A stretch of 64,000 bases of DNA from Pseudovibrio sp. M1P-2-3 (GCF_031501865.1 NZ_JARRCW010000001.1:1063001-1127000), one strand, 5' to 3'; positions 44,357 through 54,188 are shown, counted from the stretch's first letter. Program-made: numbers and translations. Notes: generated by a model from the sequence alone, not told the origin.

Positions 44357-45676
44357 CTACCGTTCTCGTAGCGCGTAACTTGCCTGATCCTGTAATGGTT
44401 TTATAAGATATGATAGGACTGTTCTATCAGAGGTTTGTATAAACGCATCGACAGGCATCCCTGGGACTAGTCGTTTTCCTTTCAACTTCAGCTGTTCCTC
44501 ATGCGAAATGCTGAGTTTGGCGGTATAGTACTCTTGGCCTGTCCTTTCGTTTACTGTTGTATCAGCTGAGATGTTTATAATCTTTGCATAGAGCTCAGGT
44601 GTTGTTTTTTGATCAAAGCTCGGGATACGGATCCGGGCTTTTTCACCAACATAGATACGGCTGATGTCATTTGGAGCGACATGAACTTCGGCGATTAATC
44701 GATCCTCCTTGGGAACAATCTTCATAAGCACATCACCGTGACTGATGACACCACCGACTGTGTTGGTTTCCAGACTTTGTACGTAACCGGCGCGCGGAGC
44801 GCGAATGTCCAGCCGAACTAACTGATCTTGGGCTGTAATCTTTTGTTCATGTAACTGATGGGCCTTGGAAGTTGCTTCCTGAAGCTTTTCCAACACCCGT
44901 GAGCTATAATCCTCTTTCAACTGCATTTCCTGCACTTTACGCTCAGATATTGCCTGCTTGGCTTTTGCAATACGTGCGGTAAGGTCGCCGCTGCTTCCTT
45001 CCAGTTCACTTTCTTTGCGCTGTAATGAGAGAACCTGTGACTTTTTAACCAAACCCTTTTGGAGGAGTGATTGAAGATCCTTCAGTTCAATACCAATGAT
45101 ATCAATTTGCTTTTGGGCTGAACTGTATTCGGCCTTAAATCCATCAATTTGGGTATAGAACTGATTGATCTGCTCTTTAATCTGGCCGATTTGGCTCTTG
45201 AAGCTGCTTACACTGGCAGTAAATAGCTGTCCTTCGTTTTTTATTATGGACGCCTTTTTAGATTGTGGAATTGCAACCTCTTCCAAACCCGAAAAGTCAG
45301 GTGATGCGGTGTTGGACCGCTGCGCTTCAAGGCGTGCAATGGCACCATACTGCTCGGCAAGTTGTTGATTAATAATCGCAAGATTTGCCTTTACGACAGT
45401 CCCATCCAGTTGAGCAAGAATTTGACCCGCCTTTACGTAGTCACCGTCTTGAACCAGAATTTTGGTAACTATGCCACCTTCCTCATGCTGGACAAGCTTT
45501 GTCCCTGTCTCCACCTCGATAGATCCAGGAGCGACAACTGCACCGGAAATACTGGTCATTGTCATCCAGCCTCCGATACCCACAAGCAAGGCAAGAACAA
45601 CAACGAGGCAGGTAAACATATGGGAGCGGATGTTTGACTTCAGCTTTGCTAGCTCTGGGTGTTTATCGCTCATCAT
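44357..45676 (-). CDS. Type I secretion membrane fusion protein (HlyD/PrtE family)
   Basis: Adaptor of 439 residues: one N-terminal membrane helix (about residues 20-42), a lipoyl half (GTKLVQHEEGGIVTKILVQD), a long coiled coil at about residues 95-290, then LDIRAPRAGYVQSLE and a C-terminal beta-barrel (GTKLVQHEEGGIV being the PrtE-like signature). It joins the ABC transporter to an outer-membrane TolC-like channel. Its start overlaps the ABC gene's stop by four bases, so they are coupled. No TolC and no RTX substrate gene is adjacent. Confidence 0.92.
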   Translation of the reverse strand: MMSDKHPELAKLKSNIRSHMFTCLVVVLALLVGIGGWMTMTSISGAVVAPGSIEVETGTKLVQHEEGGIVTKILVQDGDYVKAGQILAQLDGTVVKANLAIINQQLAEQYGAIARLEAQRSNTASPDFSGLEEVAIPQSKKASIIKNEGQLFTASVSSFKSQIGQIKEQINQFYTQIDGFKAEYSSAQKQIDIIGIELKDLQSLLQKGLVKKSQVLSLQRKESELEGSSGDLTARIAKAKQAISERKVQEMQLKEDYSSRVLEKLQEATSKAHQLHEQKITAQDQLVRLDIRAPRAGYVQSLETNTVGGVISHGDVLMKIVPKEDRLIAEVHVAPNDISRIYVGEKARIRIPSFDQKTTPELYAKIINISADTTVNERTGQEYYTAKLSISHEEQLKLKGKRLVPGMPVDAFIQTSDRTVLSYLIKPLQDQASYALRER

Positions 45677-47376
45677 GCGGACTCCCGCTCAACAGGTGTT
45701 CCAAGAACTTGGCGCATAACTTCATCTTTGTTGCCAAAACTGGTGGCCCTCCCTTCTTTAATAAACAGTAGTTTATTTACTGCAGCAATAGCAGCAGGAC
45801 GGTGAGCTATGACGATAACAATGCTGCCTGATTGGCGCAGAAGTCGGATTGCTTTTGTCATAGACATCTCACCCAGATTATCAAGATTGGAGTTGGGCTC
45901 ATCCAGAACCACAAGAAAAGGAGGTCCGTATAGGGCTCGGGCTAAGCCGAGCCTTTGCTTTTGCCCTCCGGACAAGGCAAAGCCACCGTGGCCAATACGG
46001 GTTTCATAACCATTGGGTAGGCCGACAATAAATTCATGTAGTCCGGCACTTTCAGCCGCTTCTATAATTTTGGACGAGGCGGCATTGTCGCAAAAGCGGG
46101 AAACATTTTGAGCAATAGTCCCGTCCAGAAGCTGGACGTCTTGAGGCAGAAAGCCAATAAATTCGCCAATCTTTTCCGGTGTCCACTGGCAAAGTTCCGC
46201 ATCGTCAAAGCGGACACTCCCCCGTGTTGGAGGGATGATGCCTACAAGAGCGCGGGCTAGGGTGGATTTACCACCTCCTGATGGGCCGATGATGCCTAGA
46301 GCCTCACCAGCCGTTAACTGGAAATTTATCCCATGAACTATAGGCATGCCTCCACCTAGGGGAGCTAGGTAGAGGTTACTGACCTCAAGAGATTTTTTGG
46401 GAGTTGGCAAGTCAAACTCTACGTTTTTTTCCCTGTGGGGCTTTAGCTCTAACAACCGACCATATGACTGCCGTGCTACGACAAATGACTTCCATTGCCC
46501 TACGGCAACTTCAATAGGTGCCATTGCTCGGGATGTTAGGATGGATGCAGCTATCATAACACCGCCGGAGGCTTCTTGATGTATAACCAGCCAGGCTCCA
46601 GTGCCCAGAACAGTTGATTGGAGAATTAAGCGAATGGTTTTGATGCCTATTGAAAAGAAAGTGGACCAGTCAGAGGCATTTCTTTGGGTTGACAGGAATT
46701 TGTTATTCTCACTGCTCCACATCTTGGTCAGAGCAGGGAGCATACCCATAGCCTCAATCGCTTCTATATTTTTCCTGCTGTTCTCCGCCATGTTGGATCG
46801 GCTCGTGTTAGCGTGGGCGACCTGTTTGGCTGGGGTACGGGATGTCAGCTCGGATGCAAGAATTAAACAGGAAATCAAAATAGTACCAGCTAGAGCAACA
46901 ACGCCAAGCAACCAGTGGAACATGAATATGATTGCGAGGTAGAATGGCATCCATGGCAGGTCAAAAATTGCGGAGGGGCCCGGGCCCGATAGAAATTGCC
47001 GAATACTGTTCAGGTCATCAATTGGCCGGGTGCCTTGACCGGAGGTTCTAATCATTTGAAGGGTTGAGCCTTGGTAGACAAAGGCAGATAAGGTCATATC
47101 AAGATGCTGACCTAGCCGAAGGAGCACGCGACTTCGTATGCCCTCCAAAACTCCATAGAATATGAATAGAACAAATGCGAGAGCCGCAATTACCACGAGT
47201 GTGGGAACTGAGGCGCTGACGAGAACCCGATCATAGACCTGAAGCATGAACAAGGGCCCAGTTAGCATAAGTAGGTTGATGACCATACTTAAAATGGCAA
47301 TTCCCATGAAAGTACTACGTATGTCCTGAAAGGCCTTCGATATTTCTGACTTTTTCTTTTGCTGCATGCGTGGCAT
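45673..47376 (-). CDS. Type I secretion ABC permease/ATPase (PrtD family)
   Basis: A 567-residue half-transporter with six membrane segments (about residues 20-300), then an ATPase domain with Walker A GPSGGGKST, signature LSGGQKQR and Walker B LVVLDEPNSNLD. The N-terminus lacks a C39-like domain, as expected for PrtD-type exporters of proteases, lipases and RTX proteins with a C-terminal secretion signal. Divergent from the dienelactone hydrolase gene across a 570-base region. Confidence 0.93.
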   Translation of the reverse strand: MPRMQQKKKSEISKAFQDIRSTFMGIAILSMVINLLMLTGPLFMLQVYDRVLVSASVPTLVVIAALAFVLFIFYGVLEGIRSRVLLRLGQHLDMTLSAFVYQGSTLQMIRTSGQGTRPIDDLNSIRQFLSGPGPSAIFDLPWMPFYLAIIFMFHWLLGVVALAGTILISCLILASELTSRTPAKQVAHANTSRSNMAENSRKNIEAIEAMGMLPALTKMWSSENNKFLSTQRNASDWSTFFSIGIKTIRLILQSTVLGTGAWLVIHQEASGGVMIAASILTSRAMAPIEVAVGQWKSFVVARQSYGRLLELKPHREKNVEFDLPTPKKSLEVSNLYLAPLGGGMPIVHGINFQLTAGEALGIIGPSGGGKSTLARALVGIIPPTRGSVRFDDAELCQWTPEKIGEFIGFLPQDVQLLDGTIAQNVSRFCDNAASSKIIEAAESAGLHEFIVGLPNGYETRIGHGGFALSGGQKQRLGLARALYGPPFLVVLDEPNSNLDNLGEMSMTKAIRLLRQSGSIVIVIAHRPAAIAAVNKLLFIKEGRATSFGNKDEVMRQVLGTPVERESA

Positions 47377-47953
47377 TGTGTCTACCTGAGGTGCTTTGGG
47401 AGGGCGACCTCTTACTCGTTTTCGATTATTTTTACATTATGAGCACTGTAAAACGACTGACACTCCTATCAAATTAAAAATAGTTTAATTCAATGGTTAG
47501 TTAACTTGTATGAAGTGCATAGTAAAAAATATGATCTTCCTTTGTTGGACTTGTTGGCATGTATAATGATGTATTTACTTGAAAGGTATTTTGGTCGATT
47601 ATTATATAGTTTTTCGGTTCATAGTTGAGTTTTCAATTTGGTAGTCAAGATTTAAATACCAAGCACCTATAATACTATTATAGGTATTCTTAGTGCATGC
47701 ATTTTATGCAGGGAGTTGTGTGCTTTAACTTCGAAAAGGTGAGTTGGCGAGATTACAAGCGCCTCCACAAGGCACGGGTCCTTCGAGGTGGTTGTTTTCC
47801 CTCCATGTGCACGTGGGTGCCACTATATTATTCAAAGGGGTATTCACACTAGAAAAACCGGAGAGACTTGAAGTCTCCATTTGATTAACATAACTCAGCT
47901 CTGCACCAGAGCTTCCCTAGTTTGCTGTACCCGGTCAAAAAGGAGTGGAAGTC
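47377..47953. other. Long AT-rich divergent control region with a 21-base palindrome
   Basis: No gene. It is clearly more A+T-rich than the flanking genes. At 47665-47685 the near-perfect palindrome ACCTATAATA-C-TATTATAGGT has ten perfect pairs around one base and looks like an operator. The region should carry promoters for both the leftward secretion genes and the rightward hydrolase. Confidence 0.55.
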
Positions 47954-48835
47954 ATGTCGAAAGAACCGCGCGTCACCCAGGAAATGATTGATGCTTATGA
48001 TGAGTATACTCATCTGACTCTGGATCGACGGGGTTTTATGGAAAAACTCAGCAAATTGGCAGGGTCTGGAGCAACAGCAGTAGCGGTTCTTCCTTTGATT
48101 GCAGCTAGTCCTACCCAAGCTTCAATTATCTCCCCCAGTGATCAGCGTGTCACTTCTTCGAAAGTGAGCTGGCAAGGTGCCGGTGGCGTAATGAATGGTG
48201 TTTTGGCACGCCCCGCCGGAATAGAAGAAAAGTTGCCTGCAATTTTAGTCATTCATGAAAATCGTGGATTGAATGAGCATATTAAAGATGTGGGGCGAAG
48301 GCTTGCTCTCGATGGTTTTATGACGCTGTCCGCGGACTTCCTTAGCCCAGATGGGGGAACTCCGGTAGATGATGAGGATGCTGCACGTGATAAAATACGG
48401 GCTTTGGAGGCACAGCGTACATTGAATAATGCGCGGCTGGCTGTTGACTATCTGGCGAACCGAGATGATTGCACAGGGAGTGTTGGGGCTATTGGCTTTT
48501 GTTGGGGCGGTGGTCTTGTCAACAACCTTGCTGTTGTTGCACCAAACCTCAAGGCTGCAGTTGCCTACTATGGAAAGCAGGCCGACACTTCATTGGTTCC
48601 GCAAATTAAGTCTCCTCTCATGCTGCACTATGCAGGAGAAGATAAGAGGATCAATGCAGGTATTGATGATTACAAAACGGCATTGGAGCAAAATGGCAAG
48701 GAGTTTGTTATTTATGTCTATGAGGGCGTTAACCATGCATTCAACAATGACACCTCCAAAGCTCGTTACAATAAGGAGGCTGCCGAACTCTCATGGGACC
48801 GGTCTGTTGACTTCTTTGATAAGAAGTTGAAGTAG
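47954..48835 (+). CDS. Dienelactone hydrolase-family protein with a Tat signal
   Basis: Alpha/beta-hydrolase of 293 residues with a twin-arginine signal (DRRGFMEKLSKLAG), so folded export to the periplasm. The nucleophile is Cys in AIGFCWGGGL, as in dienelactone hydrolase; His is in GVNHAFNND and an acidic residue sits in the HYAGEDKRIN region. Natural substrates are unclear; such periplasmic members are not usually part of chlorocatechol breakdown. The start is ATG 47954 after AAGGAG; a GTG three codons earlier is less well placed. Confidence 0.85.
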   Translation: MSKEPRVTQEMIDAYDEYTHLTLDRRGFMEKLSKLAGSGATAVAVLPLIAASPTQASIISPSDQRVTSSKVSWQGAGGVMNGVLARPAGIEEKLPAILVIHENRGLNEHIKDVGRRLALDGFMTLSADFLSPDGGTPVDDEDAARDKIRALEAQRTLNNARLAVDYLANRDDCTGSVGAIGFCWGGGLVNNLAVVAPNLKAAVAYYGKQADTSLVPQIKSPLMLHYAGEDKRINAGIDDYKTALEQNGKEFVIYVYEGVNHAFNNDTSKARYNKEAAELSWDRSVDFFDKKLK

Positions 48836-48888
48836 GCTTTCTCCGTGGGAACGTATAAAAGGCTAAGTGTTTTCTAGTTAAAGAGAAA

Positions 48889-49275
48889 TCAGTTTAGCCT
48901 TTCATTCGCAACAATTTCCTGAACTCTGGAGGATGCCTCCAGAGCATTGATGGTTTGACTGTCAACCTCGGCGAGAATACTGGCAGTGCGCGCAAACGTT
49001 TTGAAGTCCCCATGGCCACTGGTTTTAAGTATGGACCCAACTTCATCAATGGCCTTACACAAAGCATCTTCTGTATTGTCTGCGCAAAAACTACCTTGCT
49101 GACCACCTGCCAAGAGGTAGGACATATCTGGTTGAGGAGTGTCTAGAACAATCAGCACTCTTATGGTGCCCACTGGGTTGTGCTCCAAAAATGTACGAAG
49201 CGGCTTGGAGACTTTTCCACGTTGCCCGATAGACCGTTCGTCATGACGAATGTATTTAGCTGTTGCCGTATCCAT
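48889..49275 (-). CDS. Stand-alone propeptide-like (I9-style) partner of the subtilase
   Basis: A 128-residue protein 6 bases downstream of the subtilase gene. It resembles a subtilisin propeptide: strand GTIRVLIVLDTPQPD, a central helix DALCKAIDEVGSILKTSG, then FKTFARTASILAEVDSQTIN and a closing LEASSRVQEIVANERLN. Free propeptides fold and inhibit their protease. The subtilase itself has an analogous N-terminal segment (residues 140-175), so there would be one propeptide in cis and one in trans. There is no signal peptide. The assignment is from pattern, not from a database match. Confidence 0.55.
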   Translation of the reverse strand: MDTATAKYIRHDERSIGQRGKVSKPLRTFLEHNPVGTIRVLIVLDTPQPDMSYLLAGGQQGSFCADNTEDALCKAIDEVGSILKTSGHGDFKTFARTASILAEVDSQTINALEASSRVQEIVANERLN

Positions 49276-49281
49276 TTTGCC

Positions 49282-50910
49282 CTAGCTTTTTTCCAAGATA
49301 GCCGCAGTAACTGGCTTTTCATCCGTGTCAGATGGAGAAGTGGCTTGAGAAGGGAGTGACGCTCCAAATCCACGCCGGATTGCTTCATCGACAGATTTTA
49401 GCACGTTAATTGCTCCATAGCCAAACCTTTGATCTTGTCCAGCTTCCCCAAGATCTGTTACTCCGCCCAGAATTATGTCCTTTGTCGTGACTGCCCTTTG
49501 AGCAGGCTCCAGCGAATGCAAGTCAGTTGCTGCAATCAAAAGTGCAGCAGCACCAGAGACATGAGGGGTAGCCATCGATGTGCCATTGAAAGTTTCCCAG
49601 CCATTACCCGGTACACATGACTTAACTGCAACACCAGGGGCAGAAACATCCGGTTTCGTATAAACGAGCGGAAGAAAACTGTCTTTTATGAAGTTTGATT
49701 CGTTTAGCACGTGAGTTCGCCCTGCGCTGAAGCCTGCACAACGGCGCCGAATGTCATGGGCTCCCACTGCAAGAGAGAAGTAGTCATTACCCGGAGGTCC
49801 GGATGTTTGATGCCCGTCATTGCCAATGGCTGTTACAACTAAAACCCCGTTTATGAGCGCATCGACTATGGCGCGTTGATAAGGGGTATCAACTGATGAA
49901 TCAAATGTAAGCCCCCCAAGCGACATGTTGATGATCTGAGCCTTGCTCTGAACCGCCCAGTCAATCCCGGAGAGGACTTGTGCCAGAGTTCCGCCTTTCG
50001 CTCCATCTAGCACCAAGCCAGCGATCACTTCCGCTTCAGGGGCCATACCAATCCAACCACCACTTGCATTCCCACCAATGATAGTACCTGTCACGTGGGT
50101 GCCATGTCGGCCACTATCCCGCGCGTGTTGAAGACCTACTTTTGCGAGGGTGCCGCTTCCATCGAATTCTGCATAATCAGCAATCTTGCCTTCTAGGTCA
50201 GGGTGTTTCGGATCAACTCCTGTATCTAGGACAGCTATGCGAACAGGCTGACCGTTACGCATTCGCCCGCGCGTTCCAAATGCACTCCAAGCACTTAAAG
50301 CTTTTGTGCGCTCCAAACCCCACGAAGTGGCTGAGTAGGTTTGGTCTGCATCTTGCCCTTGTGGGTTAATTACGCCAATGCTTGGAGCATGGATATGGGC
50401 ATTGGAGTAAACCCCTTCAAGAATCTGGCTGTTCTCACTGATTATTTTTGGCAATTCCTCACGGCGAACCATTATCCGAGCGCCGCTGATATTGCTCAGC
50501 GCATGGGGTTGGGATTTTGCCAGAAGCCCTTTAATACTGCGCACCTTAGAAACGGCTTGATTGACAAGGGACGAGGACAGGAAGCTTGTTATTGTTTTTA
50601 AGTCATTGTTTTCAGAAGGAAGGGCTTTCTTAAACAGCGGTCTACGTGCCACATTTGCGGAGAGGCTAGCGTGTTGATCGCGCAGCGAACGGGGCGAGGA
50701 ATGGCTTTGACTGGAAGTTTTCCGATCTGGGGGGAACATATTAGCCGGATTCACAAGCATAGATCTGCTGGTTTCAGTGTCTACTGCTGCTTCCAGAAGC
50801 TGACGGATGACTTGCCGACGCGGAGAGTTGAATTGGACGATGACATCAGAATACGGCTCTGGAGAGTTGTCCAAAAGCTCTTCTAGTTGTCGCTTGATAT
50901 CCTTATTCAT
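49282..50910 (-). CDS. Subtilisin-family (S8) serine protease
   Basis: A 542-residue protease. Catalytic residues are intact: Asp229 (AVLDTGVD), His269 (GRHGTHVTG), oxyanion Asn364 (AIGNDG) and Ser445 (GTSMATPHVSG). The first 180 or so residues form a long N-terminal region: MNKDIKRQLEELLDN..., a strand SDVIVQFNSP, a helical linker, and ISGARIMVRREELPKII, which looks like a propeptide end. There is no Sec signal, so it is cytoplasmic or leaves by another route. The start is ATG 50910 after GGGGAG. Coupled to a second propeptide-like gene. Confidence 0.92.
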   Translation of the reverse strand: MNKDIKRQLEELLDNSPEPYSDVIVQFNSPRRQVIRQLLEAAVDTETSRSMLVNPANMFPPDRKTSSQSHSSPRSLRDQHASLSANVARRPLFKKALPSENNDLKTITSFLSSSLVNQAVSKVRSIKGLLAKSQPHALSNISGARIMVRREELPKIISENSQILEGVYSNAHIHAPSIGVINPQGQDADQTYSATSWGLERTKALSAWSAFGTRGRMRNGQPVRIAVLDTGVDPKHPDLEGKIADYAEFDGSGTLAKVGLQHARDSGRHGTHVTGTIIGGNASGGWIGMAPEAEVIAGLVLDGAKGGTLAQVLSGIDWAVQSKAQIINMSLGGLTFDSSVDTPYQRAIVDALINGVLVVTAIGNDGHQTSGPPGNDYFSLAVGAHDIRRRCAGFSAGRTHVLNESNFIKDSFLPLVYTKPDVSAPGVAVKSCVPGNGWETFNGTSMATPHVSGAAALLIAATDLHSLEPAQRAVTTKDIILGGVTDLGEAGQDQRFGYGAINVLKSVDEAIRRGFGASLPSQATSPSDTDEKPVTAAILEKS

Positions 50911-51153
50911 TCTTTGCTCCCCAATTGGTTGTCTACTTCTCCTTAATAACAACCTATAGGAAATTGGAGCGTTTGGCTAACCTTGGATTTTACGGCCACT
51001 TCCAGTGGACGGCTGCAAAGAAAAGTAACGGCGGATATTGGGGTGGAGGATTTGCTCTTGAGACGCTTAAGCCAAAAAAAATATAATCCACGAAAACAGG
51101 AGCTTTACGAGTGATTGATCGCAGAAAGTTGCTGTCTTCGCCTATTGCGATCT

Positions 51154-52047
51154 TTACAACGGCGCGGAGACAATCCACCAATCTCGCCTGTTGCTCCTGA
51201 GCCGACTTTCCAGAGCCTCAGCATCATCAAGGGAGTTGCATAGCGCAAAACACGTCGCACCGGAACCTGTCATACGGGCAAGCAGTGTTTCGTGCTGCAC
51301 CTCCAAAAGCTCCAGTATCTCCTTAATTTGAGGGACCAGATGAATGGCAGGTTCTTGTAAGTCATTCCTGCAGCTTTTGAGCCATTCGGCCAAAGCGAAA
51401 GCACTACCGAAAGAGTGGGGAAGGGGAGGGAGACCTGAGTTTTTTTTCTCTTTGAGAGCCAAAAAAACCTCAGGTGTCGATAAACTGAAGCCAGGGTTGA
51501 CCAGAACGACTGCCGCAGCAGGCATAGGGGGAATTGGCTCAAGTATTTCACCAATTCCTTTGATCCTCATAGGCTGCTCAGCAATACACATCGGTACATC
51601 AGCACCCAATTGAAGAGCAAGGCTTTCCAGTTCCGGCGTGCTTGGGGAAATGCCCCAGACTTTTGAAAGGGCCCGTAAAGTTGCCGCCGCATCGGCCGAG
51701 CCACCACCTACGCCAGCTGCCACTGGCAACCTTTTGTACAAGCCAATCATAGCGCCACGGGTAGTTGGCACAAGTTCAGCCAGAAGCTGGGCAGCTCTAA
51801 AAACGAGATTGTTTGCAGGGTTGCTATCCAATTGATCGGCAAAGGGACCTATAATGTCAAGCGAAGTCTGGTCGGCAGCTTCTACGCGAACTAGGTCACC
51901 TGTCTTGGGGAAAACAACCAAACTGTCGAGTGTATGGTAGCCATTTTCCCGGATGCCGGTGACATGCAGCGCCAAATTTACCTTAGCGCGAGCCAACTCT
52001 TCAACATGGTTTTGCTTTACAGGTGCGGCCGAAAAGTCAAAATTCAT
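51154..52047 (-). CDS. ispE: 4-diphosphocytidyl-2-C-methyl-D-erythritol kinase IspE
   Basis: GHMP kinase of 297 residues in the MEP isoprenoid pathway. The start region ARAKVNLALHVTGIRENGYH, the ATP loop PVAAGVGGGSADAAATLRAL and the C-terminal ARMTGSGATCFAL are intact. The start is taken at ATG 52047, just after the TPR gene's stop; a longer frame reaches 52092 but lies inside that gene. The isoprenoid link to the polyprenyl synthase gene nearby is conserved in related genomes. Confidence 0.93.
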   Translation of the reverse strand: MNFDFSAAPVKQNHVEELARAKVNLALHVTGIRENGYHTLDSLVVFPKTGDLVRVEAADQTSLDIIGPFADQLDSNPANNLVFRAAQLLAELVPTTRGAMIGLYKRLPVAAGVGGGSADAAATLRALSKVWGISPSTPELESLALQLGADVPMCIAEQPMRIKGIGEILEPIPPMPAAAVVLVNPGFSLSTPEVFLALKEKKNSGLPPLPHSFGSAFALAEWLKSCRNDLQEPAIHLVPQIKEILELLEVQHETLLARMTGSGATCFALCNSLDDAEALESRLRSNRRDWWIVSAPL

Positions 52048-52054
52048 TATTTCT

Positions 52055-53857
52055 TTAGCCGTCCTGTAGTGAGGTTGCTGCAGTGCCGACACTGGTTGTT
52101 TCTTCTTCCAGTTGGCCGGTTTCTATTTTCTTCATAATCCGCGCCAGATCGCTTGGCTCTGGGTCAAGGTCACGGGCGTGGTTCCATTTGAAGCGGGCCT
52201 CCAGCTTGCGTCCGACTTTCCAGTATGCATCACCCAAATGATCATTAATCACAGGATCTTGTGGTCTCAATGCTATGGCGCGCTCAAGTTCCTTCACAGC
52301 TTCATCATAGCGGCCAAGCCGGTAGTAGACCCAGCCCAGACTATCTACAATATACCCGTCTGTCGGCCTGAGGCTGACAGCTGTTTTTATCATCTCGAGC
52401 GCTTCATCTAGCTTCTCCCCTCGGTCCACGAGTGAGTAGCCAAGATAGTTTAGAACCATGGGTTGGTTCGGGCGAAACTCTAAAGCGGAGCGGAAGTCTG
52501 CCTCTGCTTCGATCCACTTATTCTGGCGCTCGCGGGTGATCCCGCGAAAGTACAAGAGGCTCCAGTCGTCATTGGTAATAGAGGCATCCGCGTCAATAGC
52601 CTGAGTATAGGCTGTTTCCGCCTCTTTAAACTTTTCGTGCGCGCGCAATACATTGGCCAGTGATGCGGCGGCCTCTGCATCTGTTGGGTCTTGTTCCATC
52701 AGGGCCTGAAGGTGCTCACGAGCGCTGTCCAGATCATCAAGAGTATTGTAATGAAGGCCAATCTGGATTTCGGCTTCCCTCTTTAGTGGAGAATTCTCAG
52801 GCACCTGTTCCAGATACTGAATCGCGCGCTCATTATCCCCGATCTGATTGAACAAGGCCCCCAAAGCGATGGAAGTGGCACCAAGGTCAGGATTTAGATG
52901 TGAAGCGAGCTGTAAATACGCAGCTGCAAGCTCCTCACCATCTCGGCTAATGGCTGCGCCTAATGAATAGAGCGCCTCCGCGACCCCTTGAGATGGAGTT
53001 AAAGCAAGCGGTTCAAACTTACTCCCATTGGCTATTGCCTTACGTGTTTGCAAGAGAATAGGGTGTTGTGGAATGAGTTTATCGTACTCATCAAGAACAG
53101 TAATAGCCTCATCCGTCTGGCCTGTTACTGCCAGAGATCTAGCATAGGCATTTGCCACCCTTAGGGCACCTGGATCTGCAATGTAGCTGGCCTTATATCG
53201 GTCGGAAGCTGCTTGCCAATCGTGAGAGGATTCCAGAAGCAGGCCAGCGGTGTAATTGGAAAACAGCTCGAACCACTTTGGTCCTTCACTGTCGTCTAGT
53301 GTTTCAATGCCAGCTTGAGTTTCCCCATTTCCCGCAAGCGACCACGCTTTGATAATTGCGAAAGTTAATTGGGATAGTGGGTTGATATCGCCATGCTCAA
53401 GTATGGTAATGGCTTCATCATATTTTAATTGCTTAATTTTTAGGGCGGATCCGGCAAATCTAGATAGAAAATGATCAGGATCATTTTTCCAAATATCGGA
53501 AATGAGCGCCTCCGCCTTGCTTATGTCTCCATTTGCAAGGGAAGAAACAAATGCGCGATCCTGTAGGTAGTAGTTTTGAGGGTCTTTGGAGAGCGCTAGA
53601 GCAAAGAATCTTGCAGCACTGTCAAGATCTTGAGATAATAATGCACTTCTACCCGATAAATAACTGCCCGCAAAAGAAGAGCTTGTGGCAAGGCTGTCTT
53701 CTTGATCTTGATTGGCTTGGGCAATTGATAGAGGGGTGCTTAGCCCAACAAGAGATAGCGCTGAGGCCAGAAAGAATGTCTTTATGTTCAACCTGTCCGC
53801 CTTGAACAGGCGCGAAAGCGGTTTGGTTCTGGCAACGCAGTATCTTGTTTGGTTCAT
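52055..53857 (-). CDS. TPR-repeat protein, exported
   Basis: A 600-residue protein with an N-terminal signal region (FFLASALSLVGLSTPLSIAQ) and a long chain of tetratricopeptide repeats, for example in SARFFALALSKDPQNYYLQD and, near the C-terminus, DGYIVDSLGWVYYRLGRYDE. It should be a periplasmic scaffold. Orthologues sit next to ispE in many alphaproteobacteria; the exact role is unknown. The start is ATG 53857; a longer frame begins at 53905 but only ATG 53857 gives a clean signal peptide. Confidence 0.88.
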   Translation of the reverse strand: MNQTRYCVARTKPLSRLFKADRLNIKTFFLASALSLVGLSTPLSIAQANQDQEDSLATSSSFAGSYLSGRSALLSQDLDSAARFFALALSKDPQNYYLQDRAFVSSLANGDISKAEALISDIWKNDPDHFLSRFAGSALKIKQLKYDEAITILEHGDINPLSQLTFAIIKAWSLAGNGETQAGIETLDDSEGPKWFELFSNYTAGLLLESSHDWQAASDRYKASYIADPGALRVANAYARSLAVTGQTDEAITVLDEYDKLIPQHPILLQTRKAIANGSKFEPLALTPSQGVAEALYSLGAAISRDGEELAAAYLQLASHLNPDLGATSIALGALFNQIGDNERAIQYLEQVPENSPLKREAEIQIGLHYNTLDDLDSAREHLQALMEQDPTDAEAAASLANVLRAHEKFKEAETAYTQAIDADASITNDDWSLLYFRGITRERQNKWIEAEADFRSALEFRPNQPMVLNYLGYSLVDRGEKLDEALEMIKTAVSLRPTDGYIVDSLGWVYYRLGRYDEAVKELERAIALRPQDPVINDHLGDAYWKVGRKLEARFKWNHARDLDPEPSDLARIMKKIETGQLEEETTSVGTAATSLQDG

Positions 53858-54188
53858 GAGTTTCTCTCGTTGAGAGTCTGTACGACTCAATGCTTTTACA
53901 GCCATATTTTATATATAAACAGTGCCCCCTTTGGGACTATCATGCAACTAGCGTGGTTTATATACTGTTTATCCCATCATGAAATAACGGATTTTTACAC
54001 TTTTTGTCGAAACCGGTGCTTTTGTAGGGTGCGCATACTGCCTCATTTTTCTATTAATAGCAGTATAGAACTGCATCACTTCGGTAGGTGCCGTGCTTGA
54101 AACATGAAAGGTGAACGGTAACCGGCATGGAGAAAATACTTCTGTTGTGCGGGAAACCGAGCTGGTTCGCCTTGAAACGGGGGTCCCA

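Noticed and set aside
45673-47376. Colicin/microcin-type exporter reading of the ABC transporter
   Set aside because: No N-terminal C39 or C39-like domain; the PrtD pattern fits better.
48857-48902. AAAGGCTAA/TTAGCCTTT hairpin after the dienelactone hydrolase gene
   Set aside because: Its right arm lies inside the 3' end of the propeptide-like gene and its loop is long; too weak to list as a terminator.
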